A stretch of DNA of 30,306 nt, taken from CAZSMK01 sp964608095. GTDB taxonomy: Bacteria; Sumerlaeota; Sumerlaeia; MWCT01; JAGHBZ01. This document shows, in pieces, positions 24,201 to 30,306 of this stretch (the stretch's first letter is position 1; each line of letters starts with the position of its first letter). The position numbers and the translations under genes were made by a program. The notes under the pieces were generated by a model. That model was not told where the DNA came from, ran no database searches, and was given only the letters and a program-made list of their open reading frames with translations. The stretch covers positions 1-30,306 of the forward strand of contig CAZSMK010000033.1 in the NCBI GenBank assembly GCA_964608095.1, given 5' to 3'.

Positions 24201-27026
24201 ATAATGCGATGATATGAGTGATTTTTCCGGAACATGCATGCCTTTACTCAAGACAAATAAATCTTTACACTCCAGTATGGTCTTCTCATTATTAAATAGC
24301 CATACGCTCACCCGTTCAACTCCGAGCGTTCTGGAGGATATTTCGGTAATTGCTGCCAGAGCGTTCTCAAGCGTATCAAAATCACTTTTTGCAATCAAGG
24401 TAAGAGCGGTTTGCCGTTGTATCTTGTTCTCAGCATGGCGGGCGCGTTGCTCTTCAGCCCGTTTTCGATCTGTAATGTCATGTAAAATCCCGATCGAGCG
24501 CATTGCTGTCTGTGTTCCGTCGTCCTGAATAAGAACAGAACAATCGCTCAACCACTTCTCTTCACCTTGTGGTGTGGTAATTTTGATATCCGCCCTGTAT
24601 ATCTGGAGATCTTTTTGAACGAATGCCTTGATATATTCTTCGGGATTCTGCGGAGCATCGAGATCCGTAATCACGATATCATCTACCATCTCCCTGAGTT
24701 TCTTATGGGTTAATTCGCTGGCGGGAATCCCAAGAATATCCTCACATCTCTCGCCTATGAAATCATACGTCAAGGTTGAGTGATTGAGCACGTAAGGAAT
24801 ACCGTTGGTTTGCTCGATTACTTCACGATAAATATGATGAATACGTTTGAGTTCCTGCTCGGATTCAATTCTTTGCGTGACATCATTTGCCACCCCGATG
24901 CAGCCGGTTATGTTGCCATTGGTGTCACGAAGGGGCTCGAGATGACATGAAAAAACCCTTCCATGCACCTCGGTCTCAAAGGAAACAGGGATTCCTTGAA
25001 GCGCATGCTTATGCTTCTCAATTGCGGGAGATTCCTTATCATCATTATCAAAGAAATCATGGATGCTCCTGCCGACCAATTCGTTGGCTTCATAATTAAA
25101 AGACTTTAATCCTGCGCCTAACAATCGTGTGCAGCGTAAATCTTTGTCAGTCGTCCAGAGAATGGTAGGGATTTGTTCGGTCAACAAACGGAGCCGTACT
25201 TCGCTATAAAAGAGGTCTGCACGAGCAAAGGTACGGTCAATGGCTCCCCCACAATGGTCCGCGAGAAACTGAAGCAACTTCAGGTCTTCAGGAGTATATG
25301 CATTCGGTGTATAGCTTTGAATCGAGAGCAACCCAAGCGTTTTGTCGCCTTTTCGTACCGGTGCAAACATGAGTGAGGCTGATTTACGCCCTGTATTGCC
25401 GAAAGGAATGAGTTTAAGCTCCTGGTATTCTTCTTCGGTCTCTCTCAGCAGGAGCTGGGCGCCTTCGCGAAGGGTGAGTTTAAAAAGAGGCGTGGGTTCT
25501 GTAGATTCGAAAGGCGGACATGTTTCAATTTTTTCTCCATCAATTGTATCGATATCGATGAGGGGATAAAATCTCCCTTCCTCCTCTACATAAAGATCGA
25601 GATAAAATGCATCGTAGTTGAACAGGATTGAAGCAGTATCCACTATGACGTGCGCCGCTTCTCGAGGATTGTTAACCGCATTAAGTTTCTGCCCAAGGGT
25701 GGCAAAGGCCTCTGTTCGCTTTTCCACCTGTTTCCGATCAGTTATGTCCTGCAAGATGCCGAGTGAACCTATCACCTTGTGTGAGGTGTCGTCGTAGATG
25801 GGAACAGAGAAATCGCTCAACCATTTTTCCTCCCCCCTCGGCATGTGTATCTTGAGATCCGCCCGGTAACGAGCGCATTCCCCCCTTTGGAAAGCAGCTT
25901 TATATTCCTCAATATCAGAAGGCGCGCCGGGCTCGGTTATCACTGTCTCCCTGATGCACTTGCAGACCTTTTGCCTGGTTGTCTCTTCACGTGAAATTCC
26001 TATCAGATCTTCCCAGCCCTCACCAAGGTAATAGTATCTGTCTTCATTATTATAGAACATATAAGGCACGCCACGTGCGTTTTCAATTGCGATTCTATAG
26101 ATTGAATGAATATGTTTGAGACCCTCTTCCGCTTTCTTCCTCTGGGTGATATCATGAAGTATCCCGATGAAACCCGTTATCTTCCCCGACTCTTTATCTC
26201 GCAGGGGGACGCCACAATCCGATATCCATCTAACATCGCTGTCCGGGGTTTTGATTTTCAAGTCCGCCTTATAACTATCAATCGTTCCCTTCTGAAAAGA
26301 CCGCAAACAATCTACAAGATTTTGACAATCAGAGGGTTCGGTAATAGAAATCTCCTCGATAATGCCTTCAAATTCTGCAAGCGTCATTTTTTGAGGTTCT
26401 ATACCCAGCAAATCCCGGCAGCCCTCCCCAAAAAACTCATACATCTCATCAGAAAAGATAAACCGGTATGGCACGCCCTGGGTGGTTTCTATGGCGTGAC
26501 GATAAATCTCGTGAAGATGCTTCAGCTCTTCCTCGACCCTCTCTTCCTCGGTAATATCCTTTCCCATACATAAAATGGATGATTCTCCTTCAAACGATAT
26601 CAACTCAAGATTGAATAAGGCATGACGAATTGTTCCGTCTTTTGCCTTCATTATAGATTTATATCCTTTCACTTTCTTTCGGGTGGAGAGAAGATGGAGC
26701 AGTTCATCGCGCTGTTCTGGATTCTTCCATAGATCAAGTTCGCGAGATGAATGTCCAAGAACCTCGTTGCGAGTATACCCACAGACTTCAAGAAACGCTT
26801 CATTAATTTCAATAAACGTTCCATCGGAAATCCTGGTTATACTAATAGGAAATGGACTCGAATGCATGAGCGTGTATAAGAGATGCTCCCGGCTTTCAGG
26901 GTTGTGGTTTACCTGATGGCGCATGAGAGGGATTCCGTCTGAGTTTTGGGTAGTGGTCTTTTTTGATTTAGATGGCGCATTCTCTGATGATTTTAAATGG
27001 TTACGATTATGAATCTTCTTTGTCAT
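21234..27026 (-). CDS. Giant soluble hybrid histidine kinase with nine PAS and two GAF domains
   Basis: This is a cytoplasmic two-component sensor of 1930 residues with no transmembrane segment. Approximate domains: PAS1 47-160, PAS2 170-297, PAS3 305-434, GAF1 440-602, PAS4 608-722, PAS5 728-860, GAF2 870-1030, PAS6 1040-1170, PAS7 1178-1292, PAS8 1298-1420, PAS9 1427-1548, HisKA 1555-1620 with phosphoacceptor His1568 (GGIAHDFNNILGGILGYA), HATPase_c 1660-1785 (N box VMNLCVNARDAM, G boxes DTGVGM and GRGTGLGLS), and a receiver domain 1800-1925 with Asp1858 in LDLIMPG. PAS2, 3, 5 and 6 are close paralogues, as are PAS4 and PAS7, pointing to internal duplication. AAAGGA precedes the ATG. Ligands are not predictable. 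No separate response regulator is adjacent; output may go through the fused receiver and a phosphorelay. Confidence 0.95.
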   Translation of the reverse strand: MTKKIHNRNHLKSSENAPSKSKKTTTQNSDGIPLMRHQVNHNPESREHLLYTLMHSSPFPISITRISDGTFIEINEAFLEVCGYTRNEVLGHSSRELDLWKNPEQRDELLHLLSTRKKVKGYKSIMKAKDGTIRHALFNLELISFEGESSILCMGKDITEEERVEEELKHLHEIYRHAIETTQGVPYRFIFSDEMYEFFGEGCRDLLGIEPQKMTLAEFEGIIEEISITEPSDCQNLVDCLRSFQKGTIDSYKADLKIKTPDSDVRWISDCGVPLRDKESGKITGFIGILHDITQRKKAEEGLKHIHSIYRIAIENARGVPYMFYNNEDRYYYLGEGWEDLIGISREETTRQKVCKCIRETVITEPGAPSDIEEYKAAFQRGECARYRADLKIHMPRGEEKWLSDFSVPIYDDTSHKVIGSLGILQDITDRKQVEKRTEAFATLGQKLNAVNNPREAAHVIVDTASILFNYDAFYLDLYVEEEGRFYPLIDIDTIDGEKIETCPPFESTEPTPLFKLTLREGAQLLLRETEEEYQELKLIPFGNTGRKSASLMFAPVRKGDKTLGLLSIQSYTPNAYTPEDLKLLQFLADHCGGAIDRTFARADLFYSEVRLRLLTEQIPTILWTTDKDLRCTRLLGAGLKSFNYEANELVGRSIHDFFDNDDKESPAIEKHKHALQGIPVSFETEVHGRVFSCHLEPLRDTNGNITGCIGVANDVTQRIESEQELKRIHHIYREVIEQTNGIPYVLNHSTLTYDFIGERCEDILGIPASELTHKKLREMVDDIVITDLDAPQNPEEYIKAFVQKDLQIYRADIKITTPQGEEKWLSDCSVLIQDDGTQTAMRSIGILHDITDRKRAEEQRARHAENKIQRQTALTLIAKSDFDTLENALAAITEISSRTLGVERVSVWLFNNEKTILECKDLFVLSKGMHVPEKSLISSHYPHYFEELETCRTIDAHNAVSDPRTAEFAQNYLIPLNISSMLDAPIRSNGKMVGTICHEHTGPLRHWTPEEKDFCSSLADLISLNLESFERKRSEDELKRTHDIYRRVIENADCVPYHLLYSDNKYAFIGEGIEDLVGISPDELNFTNFHDLIEEIVVNDPGVISDPKEYGKLFKQGKLNRYRVDLRIRTFHNQTKWINDCSVPFRDERTGEVIGALGILQDITYRKKIEQELSEKEAHLRLILEQMPAFVWTTDNKLNSISVLGRESITSENEAKPSFSIALHEKFREKPSDSILVKNTQLALKGEPVSFTQTWEGRVYQTHIEPLFDESRNIIGTIGIALDISNLKRAEEEVRKLSQFLDLVIDNANVWLDVLDKNRNVVIWNKAAERISGYKREEVLGYSKIWEWLYPDEEYRSTITSLASAIIKGNMVEDLETRIRTKDGDYKLISWHSRNIVNENGETIGSVALGRDITDRKQAEEALRESEKKYRTLFEESRDVVFMSSYDGKLLDINPSGVKLLGYNSREEMLNLDLIHEVYTSPVDRERLTGVIAKDGFIKDYEVSYKGKDGKKLTGQVTASALRDDKGNIIGYRGILRDVTEQKELEQQLFQAQKLESIGTLAGGIAHDFNNILGGILGYASLLKMKIKPEDPVFNYIDAIEKGSLRAAELTAQLLAFARGGMSRTSPLNLNTVVKDTLKIIGETFDKSIKITTNLHEDLSTVEVDPGQIEQVVMNLCVNARDAMEDGGTLSIETGVAYVSHDIGRKYMGAVPGWYVTLSVSDTGVGMEQKILTRIFEPFFTTKDQGRGTGLGLSLAFGVAKNHGGFIHVDSEPGKGSTFKVYLPVSKKVLSQESAPENIPEGGGELILIIDDEELICNLVKDILEQHGYRTVIALNGEEALHLFSRYEDEISGIILDLIMPGINGFEVCREFNKINPDIPILVSTGYSQDSKANELLKNGMNSFIQKPYQVHQLLWKVEDILKKRKKKV

Positions 27027-27169
27027 TGGTTATATCCTTTAGAAGACATGGACCTTAACGTTGTGTATATATAGATGATTGTCTTCCCGATGTTACAAAA
27101 CTCTTTTTCAGACGACTTCATCATTTTTCTTTGAGTCAATACTGCACCATCAAATATCACAAATTTTCC
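27027..27169 (-). promoter_or_regulatory. Leader of the giant kinase gene, possible promoter
   Basis: Between the PNPOx-like stop and the kinase start (143 bp) the minus strand carries TTGTAA followed, 17-19 bp on, by TCTATATATA about 35 bp before the kinase ATG. This is a weak sigma70-like candidate and the only one I recognise here. No hairpin terminator for the upstream gene is evident, so read-through from it is possible. Confidence 0.3.
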
Positions 27170-27571
27170 TTATCGTTTCTCTGAAAACGTATCCCCTATT
27201 AAGGGCAATGTTTTATTTATTTTAAAGAAAACCAGATATCGATTCTTTTCTTGTTCGTCTTCAGAGGAAGTATTATCAGGCGGGCGTCTTCGGATAGAAA
27301 AAAGAAGATCACTGTTTTTTTCCTCCCGGTCTTTTTCAAGATATAAACGCACACCCTTATATCCCGCGCCGTCCTCAATAAACATATACGCTGCGTATGG
27401 ATTTGACTGCAGGTTATGGTGCGAGAGACGCTCTGCCATAATAAAACCAATAGTACCGTCATCGAAGACATGCGGTGTTGCATATATAGCAAGGTTAATT
27501 TTACCCATCGAATCAGCAGTACTGAGAACGCCGACTCCTTTCTTCTCATTAAAATAGTCACGAATATTCAC
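27170..27571 (-). CDS. Pyridoxamine 5'-phosphate oxidase-like flavoprotein
   Basis: This is a 133-residue split-barrel protein of the PNPOx-like FMN-binding superfamily. Visible features are the N-terminal helix (IRDYFNEKKGVGVLSTADSMGKINLAIYATPHVFDDGTIGFIM), the AERLSHHNLQSNPYAAYMFIEDG segment typical of this family, and KGVRLYLEKD. Members bind FMN, F420 or heme and act on varied substrates, so the reaction is unknown. It starts with GTG at 27571 preceded by AAAGAGG at about 9-base spacing. It is upstream of and co-directional with the giant kinase, separated by 143 bp. The C-terminal part contains a charged insertion (RRRPPDNTSSEDEQEKNR). Confidence 0.85.
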   Translation of the reverse strand: MNIRDYFNEKKGVGVLSTADSMGKINLAIYATPHVFDDGTIGFIMAERLSHHNLQSNPYAAYMFIEDGAGYKGVRLYLEKDREEKNSDLLFSIRRRPPDNTSSEDEQEKNRYLVFFKINKTLPLIGDTFSEKR

Positions 27572-27899
27572 TTCAAAATTCCTCTTTATTCACATTCTCC
27601 GTCACCTTAAAGGAACGTTTTCTTGCGAAATAGTAGTAATAAAAATTTTTAAAAAGCCGGTATTTATAAGGATTATGCCTTATTACTGAACATATACAAG
27701 AGATGTCTCGGTAGAGTTATTTCAATAAGAGTGTGTGGTATTCTTTCTCTCTTCTCTTTATAAGTATATCGATACTCTTTGTTAATACTTTATAAACCAG
27801 GGTTAGAAAATAGTATTTAGTCTTACTCACTAAGAAAGAGTTCCTGACGATATTTTTATCTTATCAAGAAAACGCACTAATCTACCTGACCTGGTTGTT
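27572..27899. other. AT-rich intergenic region, 328 bp, with candidate minus-strand promoter
   Basis: No gene is apparent. It lies between the end of the Nif3-like gene and the start of the PNPOx-like gene, both on the minus strand. On that strand TTGTAT (27699-27694) and CATAAT (27677-27672) are 16 bp apart. The -10 box is exactly enclosed by an inverted repeat ATAAGG (27666-27671) / CCTTAT (27678-27683), which could be an operator. No T-tailed hairpin was recognised for the Nif3-like gene. Confidence 0.4.
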
Positions 27900-29045
27900 C
27901 TATAAACATCTTGAAAAGGGGGAAGATTGGTGAGTGGCAGTAACCACCCGGACGCCGGCAGATTGTATCAAAGGATTCTCAGATAGTATTTTCCTGAGAT
28001 GGAGCATTCCAACAATCTCGGTTTCATAGTGGCCTGCAACCAACACGTTAAGAGCATTAATGGATGCCGCAACTGCAGTGTGATGATTTATTTCTCCAAC
28101 AATGAATACATCCGCGCTTACCCCCTGACCCATTGAGATAACAGAATCAGCAGCGCCTGTACAGATTGCTATTTTGCGTATGATTGTATCCGGAGAACCT
28201 ATTATTTTAATCGTCTTCGAATTGAGCAATCGTTTAAGCCGGGACGCCATCACACTCAAAGAAACCGGAGACTCCAGCGTTCCAATACATCCCAGTCCTT
28301 GTGATGAATCTGTTTCTTCAAGAGGAATAATATCATACGCGGTTTCTTCATAGGGATGGGCTTCTAACATTTCTCTCACAACTTGATGAATCCGGGAACA
28401 AGGGACTATAGATTCGAGTCGGTATTCCTGCACTTCTTCCAGGTTCCCTTTTTGACCAATAAAAGGAGTTGCGCGAGCGAGCGGCTTAAACGTCCCGGTT
28501 CCTTTTGAACGAAAAGTACAGTGAGAATAATTCCCGATGATTCCCCCGCCTCCGGACGAAATCGCTTCAATTACTTTACCTTCGTGTCCTTCCGGTACAA
28601 ATACGACTAATTTAACCGCCTTCCTCTCTACCGTATCGGGAGAAAGGAAGGTGCAATTATGTAATCCGATACGTTCAGCAAGGGCATAATTGGTGCCATA
28701 GAGGGATTTATCGAGATTGGTATGAATAGCGATAAGGTGTATATCATGGCGGATGAGTTCACGTAAAAGCGAACCGGGATAATGCGCATAATCAATCCGG
28801 GACAAGGGTTTAAAAATAATCGGATGGTGTACGATAATCAGGTTGCACCGTCTCCGTCTGGCTTCCTTTACGACTGCAGGTGTTACTTCAAGAGCGCACA
28901 GGATATGTGTAATCTTCTGATCGGAGCGTCCAAGAATCAGACCGACATTGTCCCATGTTTCTGCAGTATACCATGGCGCCAGACGGTTCAGTTCGTCCAG
29001 AATATTACGCATAATCAGGGTATTGTGGGGACATGTTGTTGTCAT
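27900..29045 (-). CDS. Nif3-like dinuclear metal-centre protein with PII/CutA-like insert (YqfO type)
   Basis: This is a DUF34/Nif3-family protein, a toroidal hexamer with a two-metal site; its physiological reaction is not established, and old GTP cyclohydrolase I type 2 labels are unsafe. Metal-ligand motifs are present: LIIVHHPIIF, AIHTNLDKSLYGTNYALAE and, near the C terminus, VGEINHHTAVAA. Between the halves (roughly residues 140-240) lies the CutA/PII-like insertion typical of YqfO, recognisable by KLVVFVPEGHEGKVIEAI, GIIGNYSHCTFRSKGTGTFKP and HPYEETAYDIIPL. I use ATG 29045 (381 residues), which begins 4 bp after the lpxD stop; the frame is open further into lpxD. The arrangement suggests co-transcription and coupling with lpxD. 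Confidence 0.88.
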   Translation of the reverse strand: MTTTCPHNTLIMRNILDELNRLAPWYTAETWDNVGLILGRSDQKITHILCALEVTPAVVKEARRRRCNLIIVHHPIIFKPLSRIDYAHYPGSLLRELIRHDIHLIAIHTNLDKSLYGTNYALAERIGLHNCTFLSPDTVERKAVKLVVFVPEGHEGKVIEAISSGGGGIIGNYSHCTFRSKGTGTFKPLARATPFIGQKGNLEEVQEYRLESIVPCSRIHQVVREMLEAHPYEETAYDIIPLEETDSSQGLGCIGTLESPVSLSVMASRLKRLLNSKTIKIIGSPDTIIRKIAICTGAADSVISMGQGVSADVFIVGEINHHTAVAASINALNVLVAGHYETEIVGMLHLRKILSENPLIQSAGVRVVTATHQSSPFSRCL

Positions 29046-29049
29046 ACGC

Positions 29050-30117
29050 TCAGTCAATGCCTGATTCGAGCCGATCAATCATTTGATTAACCTGACCGTG
29101 GAGTCTGTTCCAATTTTGATTGAGCTCGGGAAGTTTCTGCATAACGGCAATAATCCTGGCAAATTGTTTTGCAGGTACTGCGGGGATCCCCAGATAGCGC
29201 CCTTTATCGGGAATATTGCGATGAACACCGCTTTTTGCCCCGAGTATGACGTTGGAACCGATGGTTATATTGTCGGCAATACCAACTTGTCCCGCGAGCA
29301 CGCAATTATCCCCGATTGTGCTCGAGCCGGCAATCCCCACCTGGGAAATGATAAGACAATTCTTTCCTATGGTAACGTTATGGGCGATATGAACGAGATT
29401 ATCGATCTTTGTTCCCTTGCCGATTCTGGTTTCTGCAAATGAGGCACGGTCGATGCACGTATTCGCCCCGATCTCGACATCATCCTCGATAACGACATTT
29501 CCCACCTGGGGGATCTTCGCTCTCACATCATCTATCATTTCATACTTGTACCCATCTGCGCCGATTACGGCTCCGGGATGAAGGATTACGTTGTTTCCTA
29601 TCATCGTACCGTCCATAATGACAACACGGGGTGCAATAACGCATCCTTTGCCTATTTTAGTATTACTTCCGATAACTACATGAGAGTTTATTCGGGTTCC
29701 CATACCAATCGTAACATGGTCATTTATAACCGTATACGCGCCAATCGATACCCCATCCTCTATCTTGACATTCTCGCTCACCCGAGCCGTTTCATCTATG
29801 TGCGGCTCAAACATAACCTCAGGCGTGAAAAAATCAATAAGCCAAAGAACAGCCTTCCATACCTGATCAACGCACAAAGACGGTTGATCTTTGACCACCA
29901 TACCATGTGGTGCAAGAAATGCAGAGGCTCGAGAAGTTTCAGCTTGTTTTGCAAACTTTGCCGTCGTTATGAAGGAAATCTCCCCGGTCTTAGCCTGATT
30001 GAGTGCGGAAATCCCCGTGAGGGTTATATCCTTACCCTCGGGCAGATTATGAAGTTCCCCCCCTAATTTCTCTTTCAAGTCTCTCAATGTTATTTTGTTG
30101 TAGCTTTTTGTTCTCAT
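29050..30117 (-). CDS. lpxD: UDP-3-O-acylglucosamine N-acyltransferase LpxD
   Basis: LpxD adds the N-linked 3-hydroxyacyl chain to UDP-3-O-acylglucosamine, the third step of lipid A synthesis, so the cell makes LPS. The N-terminal uridine-binding domain (ITLTGISALNQAKTGEISFI) is followed by a left-handed beta-helix of hexapeptide repeats (residues about 105-320, e.g. VKIEDGVSIGAYTVI, IGMGTRINSHVVIG). The catalytic histidine lies in LVHIAHNVTIG, equivalent to His239 of E. coli. A C-terminal helix closes the protein. I choose ATG 30117, which has AGGA at good spacing; ATG 30129 adds four residues and has no clear site. The length (355) is normal. It is followed without a gap by the Nif3-like gene. 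No bamA, skp, fabZ or lpxA gene is visible within the window. Confidence 0.96.
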   Translation of the reverse strand: MRTKSYNKITLRDLKEKLGGELHNLPEGKDITLTGISALNQAKTGEISFITTAKFAKQAETSRASAFLAPHGMVVKDQPSLCVDQVWKAVLWLIDFFTPEVMFEPHIDETARVSENVKIEDGVSIGAYTVINDHVTIGMGTRINSHVVIGSNTKIGKGCVIAPRVVIMDGTMIGNNVILHPGAVIGADGYKYEMIDDVRAKIPQVGNVVIEDDVEIGANTCIDRASFAETRIGKGTKIDNLVHIAHNVTIGKNCLIISQVGIAGSSTIGDNCVLAGQVGIADNITIGSNVILGAKSGVHRNIPDKGRYLGIPAVPAKQFARIIAVMQKLPELNQNWNRLHGQVNQMIDRLESGID

Positions 30118-30146
30118 AGTAGTCCTCATGTCTGTGATTGTTTAAA

Positions 30147-30180
30147 ACAATAGTACAAAGGAAAACTCTGTAAAAGTCAA
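30147..30180 (-). promoter_or_regulatory. Candidate lpxD promoter
   Basis: On the minus strand TTTACA (30174-30169) and TATTGT (30152-30147) are 16 bp apart, with a second -35-like TTGACT (30180-30175) directly upstream. The -10 match is weak. The remaining 126 bases to the window edge show no gene on either strand. Confidence 0.3.
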
Positions 30181-30306
30181 TTGTGAAAGCTTTAGAAGGT
30201 GTGAATACGGAGCGATTCGCGAAATCGGGAACGTAGCATCAGATACGAATACGAAAGGAACCGGAAATGCTGTTTACCCCACGAAATGAGGACGTGCGGG
30301 AGAACG

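Noticed and set aside
29578..30066. 162-codon plus-strand frame inside lpxD
   Set aside because: It is antisense to the hexapeptide-repeat coding sequence and lacks its own start signals or family features.
1..30306. CRISPR array, tRNA or rRNA genes, insertion sequences or prophage
   Set aside because: No regularly spaced direct repeats, transposase, integrase or structural-RNA signature was recognised by eye; tRNAscan, CRISPR and ISfinder searches were not possible here.

Overview
The window comes from a diderm (Gram-negative-type) bacterium. It carries lpxD (lipid A synthesis), a TolC-type outer-membrane efflux protein, a periplasmic HtrA protease and a type IV/type II pseudopilin. No rRNA or tRNA gene was recognised, and taxonomy cannot be fixed from the sequence. 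Moderate GC content, a DhnA-type class I aldolase, a group 3b-type [NiFe] hydrogenase and REP-like intergenic palindromes suggest an uncultured anaerobic lineage, but that is inference.

Layout. (1) 1-320: non-coding, with two copies of a palindromic repeat and a short hexamer array. (2) 321-5617, minus strand: a four-gene tripartite efflux operon in the order tolC-like, macA/hlyD-like, ABC ATPase, MacB-type permease. (3) 5618-5964: divergent intergenic region with a perfect 18-bp palindrome over a TATAAT box. (4) 5965-8523, plus strand: a large exported protein with an ILEI/FAM3-type domain and an uncharacterised C-terminal half that has some NodB-deacetylase-like features. (5) 8536-9158, minus: a pseudopilin gene broken by a frameshift. 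(6) 9416-14616, plus: an operon for a soluble NAD(P)-linked [NiFe] hydrogenase (beta FeS subunit, cNMP-fold protein, flavin gamma subunit, small delta subunit, large alpha subunit) ending with its maturation endopeptidase. (7) 14877-15935: class I fructose-bisphosphate aldolase. (8) 16179-19516: hypE and hypF, overlapping. (9) 19626-21119: HtrA/DegP-family protease, followed by a very strong hairpin terminator. (10) 21234-27026, minus: a 1930-residue hybrid histidine kinase with nine PAS and two GAF domains. (11) 27170-27571, minus: small PNPOx-like flavoprotein. (12) 29045-27900 and 30117-29050, minus: a Nif3/YqfO-like protein directly downstream of lpxD.

Functional reading. The centre of the window is a hydrogen-metabolism locus. 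HydA needs the NiFe(CN)2CO cofactor; HypF and HypE make the cyanide ligands, and the operon-borne protease trims HydA's C terminus. HypA, HypB, HypC and HypD are not in the window and must be elsewhere. The flanks are mainly cell-envelope functions: efflux, an exported carbohydrate-related protein, a periplasmic protease, lipid A acylation and a very large soluble sensor kinase. I found no mobile element, CRISPR array or prophage. The parts least explained by known systems are the ILEI-domain protein with its divergent palindromic operator candidate, and the duplicated PAS modules of the giant kinase.
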